In this document: piece by piece, positions 1-9,032 of the stretch
Layout: every line of letters begins with the position of its first letter
Numbering within the stretch: position 1 is the first letter of the stretch
Source of the DNA: CAZGNZ01 sp964527215
GTDB lineage: Bacteria > Fidelibacterota > Marinisomatia > SCGC-AAA003-L08 > JACNLC01
NCBI GenBank assembly: GCA_964527215.1
Contig: CAZGNZ010000012.1
Span: 32,771-96,770 of the forward strand
Direction: 5' to 3'
Length of the DNA stretch: 64,000 bases
Position numbers and translations under genes: made by a program
The notes under the pieces: model-generated
The model's input: only the letters and a program-made list of their open reading frames with translations
Databases searched by the model: none
What the model was told of the DNA's origin: nothing

Positions 1-2
1 CA

Positions 3-581
3 GGAAAAACGGTACCCGCCGGGAAGCTGCCTGTGACGTTTCCGCGGTCAGTGGGGCAGATTCCCCTGTATTACAATCACCGCTCTACAGGACGTCCGCC
101 GTTTGACGAGATGCTGGGAATCCCTCTGGGCACACCGGAAGATCCCAAAGATTATGTCTCCTACTATTTGGATGCGGATTTTACGCCGCAGTATCCTTTC
201 GGATACGGATTATCGTACACCACGTTTAAGTATGCTGATCTGAAAATCTCTAATCCCGAGTTGACGGCGGGGGACATTCTGGAAGTCCGGGTGAAAGTGG
301 AAAACACCGGACGGTTCGATGCGGAGGAAATCGTTCAGCTCTATATTCAGGATCGGTTTGCAAGTATCACGCGTCCGGTCAAAGAGCTGAAGGGATTCCT
401 GAAAATTGCAATACCTGCCGGAGAATCGCGACAGGCAGCATTCAATCTCACTGCAGATGATCTGGGTTTCTGGAACAATGATCGTCAGTTTGTAACTGAG
501 CCTGGAGAATTCAAAGTGATGGTGGGCGGCTCATCGGCAGACCATGATCTGCTGACTGCAGACTTTCTTCTGAAAGATTAG
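3..581 (+). CDS. bglX: beta-glucosidase, GH3 family, C-terminal part (5' end outside window)
   Basis: The reading frame is open from the first bases of the window, so only the C-terminal ~190 residues are present. The stretch contains the GH3 C-domain signature of BglX-type enzymes (GKLPVTFPRSVGQIPLYYNH, then YPFGYGLSYTTF). It is followed by a fibronectin-III-like domain (roughly the last 110 residues, with PVKELKGF and the late PGEFKVMVGGSS). GH3 enzymes release terminal beta-linked glucose or xylose, usually in the periplasm or outside the cell. The nucleophile domain lies upstream of the window and cannot be checked. A GTG at 33 is an internal codon, not a start. The gene converges on the reverse-strand gene that ends at 601. 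Confidence 0.9.
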   Translation, partial: GKTVPAGKLPVTFPRSVGQIPLYYNHRSTGRPPFDEMLGIPLGTPEDPKDYVSYYLDADFTPQYPFGYGLSYTTFKYADLKISNPELTAGDILEVRVKVENTGRFDAEEIVQLYIQDRFASITRPVKELKGFLKIAIPAGESRQAAFNLTADDLGFWNNDRQFVTEPGEFKVMVGGSSADHDLLTADFLLKD

Positions 582-600
582 TGGTCTGGGAGGGACCGGC

Positions 601-1731
601 TTAAAATCGCTGGTCTCCGGCATATCTTTGATTCAAATCAGCATAAGACCTGATGCGGATCAGGTATTCATCCAATGACTGCGGCGGCGCGATCCAATCC
701 GGATCGGGATATTGTTCGATGACGGACTGCCAGCTTCGACCGGTATAGAAATCCTCATCCACCGTGCACCCTTTCAGCTGATGGACAGGTGCAAGAAAAA
801 TATATCCGTCGAACAGCTGTTCCAGTGTGAAATCCGGGTGGCAGACACTGTAGCTGCTGTGATCTTCCAACCTGCCCATAGGGGTATCGATAAGGTCGAA
901 ACCGCATGGGGTGTTTCCGTGTAATTCCATAATCATTTCCAGCTTTCCGTCTCCCGGTGTTGCTGCGATGGGATTCCCGCCAAAGGGCATGTGAAGCATC
1001 ATGCTGAAAACATTCTCCGGGTACAAATTCAAAAGACGATTGCCCAGCCATCCGTCATCATAGGCACAGAAGTTATCGCTGTTCGGCTGCAGAAATCCCG
1101 TCTCATACCGAGCAAATGCATGAACAAGTCCCACCAGCAGCAGAATTTTTTCAGATTTTTGAATAACTTCTTTTGAAACGATTTCCGACCTGTACTTGTC
1201 CGGTGTGCCTTTATAAAAAGTCGCCGCCATGCTCTCAGGTGTCCGGAATGTGCCAAATCGTTCCCATCGGTACTGGTAGCTCAGATTTACAACTCTGAAC
1301 AACGGAGCTCCCACCGGAAGTGAGTGATTGAAATTCCAGACCTTTTCATAAACATCCATATACTCCTGATAGGGCCAGCCCACATTGTAGAAAAACATCA
1401 TGTCCCTTGCCAGCTGCGGGGAATACTCCGGAGCTGACAGGAGTGAGTCCAGTTTGGGCTGCATCTCGCTTGCGCCGAACTCCATCCCGAGGTTACGGAC
1501 GCCGCATTCATAAAGGTCCGGTATCAGATCGGTGACAAACACCAGATTGTTTCTGACGGCATGATCTTCACCCAGCAGAATGATATCGTACTTGTCAAAT
1601 TTCTCCAAAACATAATCCTGGGGCGGTTTTCCGGATGTCTGCAGGAATTCAAGTGCGCTGTCAAATTCTGCCGACCGGCTGCCGTTTATTAAGATCAGTA
1701 CAAGTAATGTCTGTAGAATGTGCTTCCCCAT
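601..1731 (-). CDS. secreted EreA/ChaN-like (TIKI/erythromycin-esterase fold) protein
   Basis: The 376-residue product starts with a hydrophobic signal peptide (about residues 1-20). The core carries the hallmarks of the EreA/ChaN/TraB fold: a LLGEDHAVRNN segment near residue 55, an acidic MEFGASE segment about 35 residues later, and a LVGLVHA strand near residue 200. In this fold the conserved His/Glu residues bind metal or haem or form the active site. The real substrate is unknown. Cysteines in the C-terminal half could form disulfides, in keeping with export. It sits alone, convergent with the GH3 gene and divergent from the gene at 2291. The fold is likely; the activity is open. Confidence 0.6.
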   Translation of the reverse strand: MGKHILQTLLVLILINGSRSAEFDSALEFLQTSGKPPQDYVLEKFDKYDIILLGEDHAVRNNLVFVTDLIPDLYECGVRNLGMEFGASEMQPKLDSLLSAPEYSPQLARDMMFFYNVGWPYQEYMDVYEKVWNFNHSLPVGAPLFRVVNLSYQYRWERFGTFRTPESMAATFYKGTPDKYRSEIVSKEVIQKSEKILLLVGLVHAFARYETGFLQPNSDNFCAYDDGWLGNRLLNLYPENVFSMMLHMPFGGNPIAATPGDGKLEMIMELHGNTPCGFDLIDTPMGRLEDHSSYSVCHPDFTLEQLFDGYIFLAPVHQLKGCTVDEDFYTGRSWQSVIEQYPDPDWIAPPQSLDEYLIRIRSYADLNQRYAGDQRF

Positions 1732-2290
1732 TTTTATATCTCCTTTTTGATCCGGCAGTAATGTCTGACAAATCCAATTTGATCAATCATCAATTTCAGT
1801 AAGGCCTAATAGGGATGATGGTGTGTTGATTGTGTGATTCTGCGGCCAATCTCCGGATTCTGTCAGATCATGGTGTGCAAATTTATGAAACGATCCGGAT
1901 TCAACGGCAGTGGAACTCTGCTCGGAGGATCTCTGTCCCATCTGTTTTTTTTTCAGCAGTTTCCGATTTTGTATGTGATCCGCTATAAACTGACTTTACA
2001 GCAGCTGTAAACCGGATTGCTGTTTTTATCTGGACAAATCAGCGGAGCGAAAGGCAGTGAATTTTCTAAAGGGCAGTATTTTATGTAGTTAAAAGGAATT
2101 TCAGTTTAGGAATTGTAGATGGAATAGTTTTTGGATAAGATATCATCACTATTGTTAATCAATCTGAAATCCCCGGCCGGCTCAAAAAAAGGCAAGTTGG
2201 TATCAATTTGAATCCAACAGGCAATTGTACAATAATCTGAAATAGTAGAATAGTAAAACGAGTTTACAAATACAACGAGGAGATAAATCC
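1732..2290. other. non-coding divergent intergenic region
   Basis: These 559 bases separate two divergently transcribed genes. I see no ORF with a convincing start and no RNA gene. The right half (about 2050-2280) is AT-rich and should hold the promoter for the gene at 2291. A strong ribosome-binding site (aacgaggag) lies at about 2274-2282. Confidence 0.5.
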
Positions 2291-3790
2291 ATGATTAAAA
2301 AGGCACCATTGTTTTTCACTATCCTGTGCATTACGATGAGTTTGATTTCAAGCCAGGATATCACTTCTGTCGGGAATCCGTATTCAGAAGAATCTTATGC
2401 TGAACAGATGGTTCAACTTTTTTTCCCCCGGATTGGTGAACAGGATCCTGAGGCACTGTTCGAAGCGGATTATGTCACTACCGCAGAGAATATCGATCGC
2501 AATATTGTTTACAGTATTGATAACCCGGAAGACAGTCCCATCTGGTTTCGGAGTGCGGAACTGCTCATCATTGCCAAAGCTCCGATGGATGAATTGCTTC
2601 GGTGGAATCTGTACGGCACCGGGCTGGAAATTGTTGATGCTCCCGACGGCTCAATGAACATCAGTGACGTTCAGGCGGACACACCGATCCTGGACCGGGA
2701 TACAAAGGTCAGAGTGAAAAATCCGTTCTGGATCTGGTGGGACGAGGATGTCGTCGACATCGATTATGATTACAAAGCCATCATGACGGCCCATCAGGAA
2801 GATCACGATTTTCGGGATGTTTACATCACTCGCGAGGAATTTTTTGACAAGAGAATTACGGTGCGGGCGGGGTACACGTATATCGTGGTTCGGGCGGATG
2901 ACACTGCTTTGAAAAATGATATATATGCCAATATAGCGGGAAAGACCGGACGACGGTACTCTGCGTCATCAAATATCGTGGAATGGTTGGACTATCCCGA
3001 GCCCATCATTATGCACAGCTGTCAGCCGCTGGTGAATGTAATCGCCAATATCAATACCCGGAGTGTTTCCGATAATCGATCCGGTTCAGAGAATGTCAAC
3101 AGCAATCACGATTCATTGAGGATCGAACTGGAAGGGAACATTATTAATGCGGGACGCAGATCAGTATCATCCGATTTTCTGGTGATGCATTTTCAATACG
3201 GTGACGACAATCTTGATAAAATCATGACCTATTCTGAGCTTCTTGGGCAAACCATTGAGATCAAGGCATGTGAAAGAAGTGAGTTCAAATACAAGGACCT
3301 TACTATTTTTAATCCATACTTTGTTCCGGATTCGGAAGGGATCTGCGGGAAAAGTATTGATCTGTTTATGGCGCTGCCCAATGTGGGAGACAGGGTGCGT
3401 ATTGATCAGCAGTTTGTGCAAACGAATGCGGTGTTTACAATCAATTCCAGAGGGATCTATGGGAATGCATGGGTTTATGCAACACTTGAGATAGAAGACG
3501 AGGGAAACTGGTTTGTCAATGTAACCAATATTAAAAAAACTGGAAATCTTTTTATCTCGGAAATATCACCGCTGAGTGCAATACAAAAGCATACACTGCC
3601 CATTGAATTTACTGACCACGGTGAGATTAAGCTTCTGAGATCTCCCAGTTGGAAAGATTCAAAAAATGTCTGGGTGTTGAATTCGGACCGTTCAAATCGT
3701 TTTGAATTATCTACTTATGCAAAACTGAGTACTGAAACCAATTTGGAACTTCCGGACAAAATCATGACTCGTGTCGTAGAGAACTTCTGA
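2291..3790 (+). CDS. secreted protein of unknown function
   Basis: The 499-residue product has a clear signal peptide (MIKKAPLFFTILCITMSLISS) and a good Shine-Dalgarno sequence (gaggag, about 8 bases before the ATG). No catalytic motif is recognisable. It is rich in Asp/Asn and beta-forming segments, with a short W/D-rich patch (NPFWIWWDEDVVDID) near residue 145. It is probably periplasmic or surface-exposed. The next gene starts about 70 bases after its stop, so the two are likely co-transcribed and may work together at the cell surface. Confidence 0.7.
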   Translation: MIKKAPLFFTILCITMSLISSQDITSVGNPYSEESYAEQMVQLFFPRIGEQDPEALFEADYVTTAENIDRNIVYSIDNPEDSPIWFRSAELLIIAKAPMDELLRWNLYGTGLEIVDAPDGSMNISDVQADTPILDRDTKVRVKNPFWIWWDEDVVDIDYDYKAIMTAHQEDHDFRDVYITREEFFDKRITVRAGYTYIVVRADDTALKNDIYANIAGKTGRRYSASSNIVEWLDYPEPIIMHSCQPLVNVIANINTRSVSDNRSGSENVNSNHDSLRIELEGNIINAGRRSVSSDFLVMHFQYGDDNLDKIMTYSELLGQTIEIKACERSEFKYKDLTIFNPYFVPDSEGICGKSIDLFMALPNVGDRVRIDQQFVQTNAVFTINSRGIYGNAWVYATLEIEDEGNWFVNVTNIKKTGNLFISEISPLSAIQKHTLPIEFTDHGEIKLLRSPSWKDSKNVWVLNSDRSNRFELSTYAKLSTETNLELPDKIMTRVVENF

Positions 3791-3862
3791 TTGAAATTGT
3801 TTCAGAAGAGGATCCTTCGTTGGACAGGATGCTCTTCAATAAACCACCTTTTTGAGGAATCA

Positions 3863-4921
3863 ATGAGACAAAAAATGATTTCAGGAATAATTTTTCTGCT
3901 GCCGATTTTCGCATTTATTTTTCCACAGAAAATGGTCAAATATCACATTGGCAGGGATTATCACAGGGATATATTAATTACCAGTCAGGAAGATGTTGCA
4001 GCAAACGAGGTAATCCTGTTGTTTACAAATGTGATTACAAGTCATTCCCGAGTTCATGATTTCAAGTGCAGATTCATATTACCTCCCAACATCGAATTGT
4101 ACAAGGAATTATTGCTGCCTGATGGAGAAAGCTATTCAAATTGGTACAAGGAACTACCGGAATTTGACTGGGAGGAGACGAATATTCGGGAGAAACTGGA
4201 ATGCTGGCGAGATACTGAAGAAGGAGAATGTGACTGTGTTATTCTAAATCAAATGCAGGAAACGTTTGCGTGGCCGGTACTAGACTATTCGATACCCGTT
4301 GGGGAATCCCGGTTGATGATGTTCAATGTGGTGCCGCGGTATGCGGGGGTTGGACGAATTCAGGCGGAGATCACCTGGCGGGATGATGACGGCCGCATTC
4401 AAACCGTGGTTGAAGAGAGCGGTCTGATCACAACCACGGTTCCCGAGTGTATTCCCTGTCCGTCAGTCTGGGCCATCGGTTTCGGTGCTGGCATGGGCAT
4501 TCCTATTGGTTATGACGGGTACTACAAGAACGGGCTTTCCGGCGGGTTCGAGATCAAGCGTATGGGTTTTCCGTGGAGAAGGACCAGTCTGGGACTCAAA
4601 CTGTGCTATAACCAGCTGAATGAGGATGAAAAGCCCAATCTGATCACAAGAGCTGGGTTGCTTACTCTGGAATATGAACTGCTGGAGTTTCTGGCTCCCG
4701 TGATTGCGGCCGGATATTTCAATCAGGATCGGGAAGATGAAGAGGACGCCCTGAGCACCTTCGGCGGGATGGCCGGATTGAATGTGTACATCCCGCTGAC
4801 GAATACAGCCCGAATTCAGGTGCATGGAAATGTGTTCGGCATTGATGGGAATGTGAACGCCGATTCGGATGCCAACCAGCTGATTGGAAATATCAGTCTG
4901 GGACTGGAAGTGAAGTTGTAG
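3863..4921 (+). CDS. secreted, probably outer-membrane beta-barrel protein of unknown function
   Basis: The frame is open from a TTG at 3791, but the ATG at 3863 is the better start. It follows a GAGG ribosome-binding site and begins directly with a signal peptide (MRQKMISGIIFLLPIFAFIF), giving 352 residues. The N-terminal half looks like a soluble domain with several cysteines (CWRDTEEGECDC). The last ~120 residues alternate polar and hydrophobic residues, are glycine-rich, and end in SLGLEVKL, the pattern of an outer-membrane barrel of the OmpW/OprF size class. It lies downstream of the secreted protein at 2291 and is followed by a hairpin terminator at 5010, so the two probably form one transcription unit. 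Confidence 0.65.
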   Translation: MRQKMISGIIFLLPIFAFIFPQKMVKYHIGRDYHRDILITSQEDVAANEVILLFTNVITSHSRVHDFKCRFILPPNIELYKELLLPDGESYSNWYKELPEFDWEETNIREKLECWRDTEEGECDCVILNQMQETFAWPVLDYSIPVGESRLMMFNVVPRYAGVGRIQAEITWRDDDGRIQTVVEESGLITTTVPECIPCPSVWAIGFGAGMGIPIGYDGYYKNGLSGGFEIKRMGFPWRRTSLGLKLCYNQLNEDEKPNLITRAGLLTLEYELLEFLAPVIAAGYFNQDREDEEDALSTFGGMAGLNVYIPLTNTARIQVHGNVFGIDGNVNADSDANQLIGNISLGLEVKL

Positions 4922-5009
4922 GAGTCAGCTGCTGACGCGCTTAGGTGCACAAATTCAGCGGTTGATCTTGTACATCTCCTGGCGAAAATGCATTGGTGAA
5001 CAACAGGAG

Positions 5010-5039
5010 AAAAAGCCCTCGCATGCCGGGGGCTTTTTG
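5010..5039 (+). terminator. rho-independent terminator
   Basis: A hairpin of AAAAAGCCC and GGGCTTTTT with a loop around CGCATGCC lies about 90 bases after the stop of the gene at 3863-4921. It fits the end of the 2291-4921 unit. Confidence 0.75.
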
Positions 5040-5132
5040 CAATGATGAGAATTGCATTTTGGTGATACTCAGTCTTATGAGAATCAACAGATTATCATAC
5101 CGATAAAAACCAGATTGGAAATTAATAATTTG

Positions 5133-5162
5133 TTGTTTCGGGTCAACTGATTTATCTAAAAT
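5133..5162 (+). promoter_or_regulatory. possible promoter of the tRNA-Ser(GCU) gene
   Basis: TTGTTT (5133-5138) and TAAAAT (5157-5162) are separated by 18 bases and lie about 45 bases before the tRNA. The match to a sigma-70-type promoter is only moderate. Confidence 0.3.
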
Positions 5163-5207
5163 TACTGCTCTGCTGCGAAGAATAGATAATGAGTTTGCAG
5201 CGTCTTT

Positions 5208-5296
5208 GGAGAGTTCGCATAATGGTATTGCAGCGGATTGCTAATCCGCCGGGCCAAATTCGGCCTGTGAGGGTTCGAGTCCCTTGCTCTCCGCCA
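5208..5296 (+). tRNA. tRNA-Ser (anticodon GCU)
   Basis: The sequence folds into a class II cloverleaf. The acceptor stem is GGAGAGT/GCTCTCC, the D stem GCA/TGC, and the anticodon stem GCGGA/TCCGC with loop TTGCTAA. The long variable arm pairs GGGCC with GGCCT, and the T arm has the TTCGAGT loop. The 3' CCA is encoded. Anticodon GCT reads AGC/AGU serine codons. It borders an AT-rich island on its 3' side, a common integration position. Confidence 0.95.
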
Positions 5297-5300
5297 TACG

Positions 5301-5337
5301 AAAATGCCCTTCGATGAATTTCGAGGGGCATTTTTCT
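5301..5337 (+). terminator. terminator of the tRNA-Ser gene
   Basis: AAAATGCCCTTCGA pairs with TCGAGGGGCATTTT (one G-T wobble) and is followed by a T run. It begins five bases after the tRNA CCA end. Confidence 0.8.
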
Positions 5338-5466
5338 ATATAACTGTATTCACAGTTACTTACAAGGTAATCCACTTGGTTCATATTTGGAAATGTTTCC
5401 AGCCAGAATCCCTATTTTCCCTGTAAATGGGCACATATTGGGCACTGTTTTTCGCGAGAGTGTCTA

Positions 5467-5661
5467 CTATTTTAACCATTTTTCAATGTCAGACTTGATG
5501 TACCGAATTGTCCCATTAATCTTCTTATGAGGTATTTTCCCCTCACTTGCCCAGTTTTGGATTGTCTTACGAGTCATCTGTAAATAGTTTGCTACTTGCT
5601 GGGCAGTCATCACATCAGGATATAGTTGGTTTCGATCGACTAGCTTAGACTCAATCCTCAT
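5467..5661 (-). CDS. small HTH protein, excisionase/MerR-like (HTH_17 type)
   Basis: The 64-residue product is essentially one winged-helix DNA-binding domain of the excisionase family. A recognition region MTAQQVANYLQMTRKTIQNW is followed by the wing residues GKIPHKKING and the terminal DIEKWLK. Such proteins act as excisionases or as small regulators on integrated elements. It lies 170 bases from the 3' end of a tRNA gene, on the opposite strand, at the edge of an AT-rich island. This context favours a mobile-element function, although no integrase gene is present. The start is not marked by a strong ribosome-binding site. Confidence 0.7.
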   Translation of the reverse strand: MRIESKLVDRNQLYPDVMTAQQVANYLQMTRKTIQNWASEGKIPHKKINGTIRYIKSDIEKWLK

Positions 5662-5773
5662 CTTATCTAGAAAGTACTTTCACCATTCAAGGCTTTCTAA
5701 ATTCTAGTCAAGTCCTAAATGTTGGTGTAAAATAAATCCTTCCTTGCATTGATGTTTTTATTAAGATTAAGAT

Positions 5774-6724
5774 TCAAACCCAGACACTTTTCATTTCTCT
5801 TCTTTCGACAAGGGATGCATCCCGCAATTCCTGATAAAATTGCTTCATCTGCTTATAATTGCCTAATCCCTTAATGACATATTGTCCCGGTTTAGCTCTA
5901 ATTAATTGTTCCATTAAAGTAGCCCTAATACACACTTTAGCGTCTGAAGTTAGAATATTGAGTGGACCTCGTTTTAATGAAACCTCTTGTATTTGGTATA
6001 ACCATATTGATATTTCTTTTCTAAAAAGTATTCCTGTTTTTAAATCAATTCGGCGCTGATATATTGAATACTTTGTGGTTCTTGACTTTATAAATGTAAT
6101 TATTAGTGCAATTATAAAATAGATTGCCAACGCTACTAAACTTCCTTCATCAAAATAGTGAAAAAAACGTCTTTCTGGAATTTCACTTATGAAAAAGAGG
6201 CCAATCAGCATAATTGATAAGAACCATCCAATTAATGATCTTAATCTTGGGTGCTTTGATATAAGTAAGTCTCCAGCGATTTTTTTCTTTGAATCAAATG
6301 TGCCATTTTCTTGAATGGTTTTTGCAAGTGACCTATCATTTGGTGAAGTTTCTCCCAAATCTTGTGCTTCTTTTGGTGCAATTTTATTGATTTTTTCTAG
6401 TGCTTCACTGAAGTTGGGATTTATTAATAAAGCAATCCGATAGTGTTTTAATGCTTCCTTAATATTGTTGTTTTGTTCATGGACAAGTCCCAAATAATAA
6501 TTTGAGAAATGGTCATCTACATTGAGTGATATTGCTTTTCTAAAATATTTAGCCGCCGATTCAGTTTTTTTTGTTCTAAAATGACCCACCCCTAACAAAA
6601 AGTAAGCGTGCGATACTTCATGATTAATATTTATTATATTTTCAAGAATATCAATTGCCTCCTGTATCTTCCCAGATTCTAATAATTTTGAAGCTTCAGT
6701 TAACTTTTTTTGTACAGTATTCAT
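5774..6724 (-). CDS. TPR protein with two membrane helices and a bacterial PH (YdbS-like) domain
   Basis: The 316-residue product has three tetratricopeptide repeats (about residues 5-110, for example AYFLLGVGHFRTKKTESAAK and SNYYLGLVHEQNNNIKEALK). A linker follows, then two hydrophobic segments (about 170-215), and then a bPH_2-like domain (TTKYSIYQRRIDLKTGILF, IWLYQIQEVSLKRGPLNIL). TPRs bind partner proteins. The membrane-anchored bPH domain is of unknown function. The start has a GGAG ribosome-binding site about 8 bases away. It follows the repeat-protein gene at 6777-7505 on the same strand with a ~50-base gap, so the two are probably an operon. High AT content marks it as part of the island. 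Confidence 0.7.
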   Translation of the reverse strand: MNTVQKKLTEASKLLESGKIQEAIDILENIININHEVSHAYFLLGVGHFRTKKTESAAKYFRKAISLNVDDHFSNYYLGLVHEQNNNIKEALKHYRIALLINPNFSEALEKINKIAPKEAQDLGETSPNDRSLAKTIQENGTFDSKKKIAGDLLISKHPRLRSLIGWFLSIMLIGLFFISEIPERRFFHYFDEGSLVALAIYFIIALIITFIKSRTTKYSIYQRRIDLKTGILFRKEISIWLYQIQEVSLKRGPLNILTSDAKVCIRATLMEQLIRAKPGQYVIKGLGNYKQMKQFYQELRDASLVERREMKSVWV

Positions 6725-6776
6725 ATTATTAACTCCATAAGAAATGACGTAAGCATAATTATCCTTACGTTATGAC

Positions 6777-7505
6777 TCAATTTCCATGTACATTGGGTGG
6801 TGATTCTGTATTATCTGCCTCGTGAGTAATTCCACCGCCTACACCACCATCTGATGCATCGTTATCCATGTTCGTTTTTGTCATATCCAGTTCCCCATCT
6901 GCTTTTTCTACTCCTTCAGGAGCATATGCCGATGTTTCCTCACCATCTGATACATCGTTATCCATGTTTGTTTTTGTCATATCCAGCTCCCCATCTGCTT
7001 TTTCTACTCCTTCAGGAGCATCTTCCGATGTTTCCTCACCATCTGATGCATCGTTATCCATGTTTGTTTTTGTTATATCCAGCTCCCCGTCCGCTTTTTC
7101 TATTCCTTCAGGAACATCTACCGATGCTTCCTCACCATCTGATACATCGTTATCCATGTTCGTTTTTGTCATATCCAGCTCCCCGTCTGCTTTTTCTACT
7201 CCTTCAGGAGCATTAGTGGGGGTCCCTTCACTTATTTCATTCTGATGACGGTCTTCACCTATTATTGTTGAAGATCCATTTTTTAATGGTGTTTTAAAAT
7301 TTCGCAGTTCTTGGGTCCCAACAGCAATGTCTTTAACATGTCCCCAATTTTGAATCTTATGTTGAGCATACCAAGAAAGGGAGATAGGGCCTACCCACAA
7401 CGGAGATATAATCGTTAATCCTATCCTAATAGCCTTTGGAATTGATGGACTCCAATTCATTGGTATTGATCTGTATATTATAGTTTTTTTGACATTGTCT
7501 GGCAT
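6777..7505 (-). CDS. repeat protein with four 32-residue acidic repeats
   Basis: The 242-residue product has an N-terminal ~95-residue unique part with one hydrophobic segment (around residues 27-46, possibly a membrane anchor). Four near-identical 32-residue repeats follow (core PEGVEKADGELDMTKTNMDN, then DVSDGEE), and a Gly-rich tail. The repeats are strongly acidic and probably disordered or surface-exposed. A GGAG ribosome-binding site precedes the ATG. It is likely the first gene of an operon with the TPR/bPH protein. I recognise no family. The DNA repeats are nearly identical, which points to recent expansion or gene conversion. Confidence 0.6.
   Translation of the reverse strand: MPDNVKKTIIYRSIPMNWSPSIPKAIRIGLTIISPLWVGPISLSWYAQHKIQNWGHVKDIAVGTQELRNFKTPLKNGSSTIIGEDRHQNEISEGTPTNAPEGVEKADGELDMTKTNMDNDVSDGEEASVDVPEGIEKADGELDITKTNMDNDASDGEETSEDAPEGVEKADGELDMTKTNMDNDVSDGEETSAYAPEGVEKADGELDMTKTNMDNDASDGGVGGGITHEADNTESPPNVHGN
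6851..7234 (-). repeat. tandem 96-bp repeat, about four copies, inside a coding sequence
   Basis: The marker ctgatRcatcgttatccatg recurs at 6851 and 6947 and in two further copies at 96-base spacing. The unit equals exactly 32 codons, so copy number can change without breaking the frame. Copies differ at a few positions only. Confidence 0.85.
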
Positions 7506-7832
7506 TTAATTAACTCCAATTCCTTATCTAATAGGTACAATTAATTTTTCCATCACAAGTGTATATTTGAATCAGATATGCTTAAATACTATGCTCCATC
7601 GACTCACATTCTGAATCAAATAACACTTTGTGCATTATCTATATTTGAGATCGAAATTATTGAATTGGAAATTTATTGTAGATATCGGAAAGACAATTGT
7701 CTTAGAAGTTATCGGCCCCAGCTTCGGTTCGGCACACAATCGTGACTTGTGTTATTTTATCTAATTTCGACAATAAAATATACAACACATTGATGATTGA
7801 GAAAAGGCAGGACCAAACCTAGACGCATTCAC
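7506..7832. other. AT-rich non-coding region at the island edge
   Basis: These 327 bases lie between the repeat-protein gene and the 3' end of the DEAD-box helicase gene. They contain no convincing ORF. I looked for a copy of the tRNA-Ser 3' end that would mark the far attachment site and did not see one. Confidence 0.4.
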
Positions 7833-9032
7833 TCAATTCTTATTCTTAACATACCTTTTTTTCTTCCTCGGTTTTCCCGGCTCAGGGCTCTGATTCAAAG
7901 GATTTCTCCCCAGCCATTGGGCCTTGATTTTTTTGCGGCTTATCAGGCTTTTAACCCGGTGAATATCCCCTTTTTTAATAAAGGAAAAAGCTTTCCCGCT
8001 GCGGCCCATGCGTCCGGTCCGGCCGGTCCGGTGGGTATATTGATCCAGCTTGGACGGGAAATCCCAGTTGATGATCACAGACACATGACTGAAATCCAGT
8101 CCGCGACCGGCTACATCGGTGGCAATCATGTACTTCAGCCTGCCGCGCTTGAACCGGTTGAAAATGGAGGTGCGTTTCGGCTGGGGCAGGGCACCATGAA
8201 TGTACTCAATATCCTTGAGTTTCCCTTTCAGGTCCCGGAAAAGTCTTTCAACACCGTGCCGGGTATCACAAAAAATAATCACCTGCTGGGTCGTCTCTTT
8301 TTCCAGGAAATCCAGCAATGCCCCGATCCTGTTTCTGGGATGAATATACTGGAACCAGTGAGAAATGCTGTCGGGTGAAGGTTTGCTGCGGATCAGGTTG
8401 ACAACACTGGGATCCACCAAAATGTCCTTTGCCAGTCGTTTGGTGTTTTTACCGGCAGTAGCGGAGAAAAGCAGGGTCTGGTGCTTCACATGAATGCAGG
8501 ACAGGATGAATTCGATATCCTCCAGAAACCCCTCCTTGAGCAGCTCATCCGCCTCATCAAGAATGGCCATTTTCACGTGGGGAAAATCCAAAACCCCGTC
8601 ATACATCAGATCCATCAGCCGGCCCGGCGTTGCCACCAGAATGTGGACGGTGGATTTCAAACGAACCACATTGGCGACTTTTGGGGTTTTTCCAAAAACG
8701 GCATAAGTAATAACATCAGAGCCCTTGGCCAGCTTGCTGATCTCATTCACATACTGGATACAGAGCTCCCGGGTCGGAACGATGACGAGTGCCTGTATTT
8801 TATTCAGTCTGGTGTCTATGCGCTGCAGCATGGGGATGCCGCAGGCCACTGTTTTACCGGACCCGGTTTCAGCCAGAGCCCAGAGGTCACGTCCCTCAGT
8901 TATGATGGGGTAGGCAGCTTCCTGGATGGGCGTCATCTCTGTGATGCCCATATTGTTGACTGCCGAGACAATATTGGCGGGAAGGTTCAGTTCGGAAAAT
9001 TTCATCAATTCATCTTTCAAGTTAAGCCGCAT
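7833..9032 (-). CDS. DEAD-box ATP-dependent RNA helicase (RhlE/DeaD-like)
   Basis: The 399-residue product carries the full helicase motif set in order: Q motif (MTPIQEAAYPIITEGRD), motif I AETGSGKT, Ia PTREL, Ib TPGRL, II DEAD, III SAT, V ATDVAGRGLDF and VI HRTGRTGRMGRSG. It unwinds RNA duplexes in ribosome assembly or mRNA turnover. The protein stops soon after the second RecA-like domain with a short basic tail (KPRKKKRYVKNKN), so it lacks the RNA-binding extension of DeaD and is close to the minimal RhlE size. Start: ATG at 9032 or the in-frame ATG at 9005; neither has a decisive ribosome-binding site. Confidence 0.92.
   Translation of the reverse strand: MRLNLKDELMKFSELNLPANIVSAVNNMGITEMTPIQEAAYPIITEGRDLWALAETGSGKTVACGIPMLQRIDTRLNKIQALVIVPTRELCIQYVNEISKLAKGSDVITYAVFGKTPKVANVVRLKSTVHILVATPGRLMDLMYDGVLDFPHVKMAILDEADELLKEGFLEDIEFILSCIHVKHQTLLFSATAGKNTKRLAKDILVDPSVVNLIRSKPSPDSISHWFQYIHPRNRIGALLDFLEKETTQQVIIFCDTRHGVERLFRDLKGKLKDIEYIHGALPQPKRTSIFNRFKRGRLKYMIATDVAGRGLDFSHVSVIINWDFPSKLDQYTHRTGRTGRMGRSGKAFSFIKKGDIHRVKSLISRKKIKAQWLGRNPLNQSPEPGKPRKKKRYVKNKN

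Noticed and set aside
6851..7234. Regularly spaced repeats as a possible CRISPR array
   Set aside because: The repeats are contiguous, 96 bp and coding, without unique spacers.
6854..7245. Two long ORFs on the + strand across the 96-bp repeats
   Set aside because: They are the complementary frames of the repeat gene, kept open by its repetitive composition; the reverse-strand gene has the better start, ribosome-binding site and partner.
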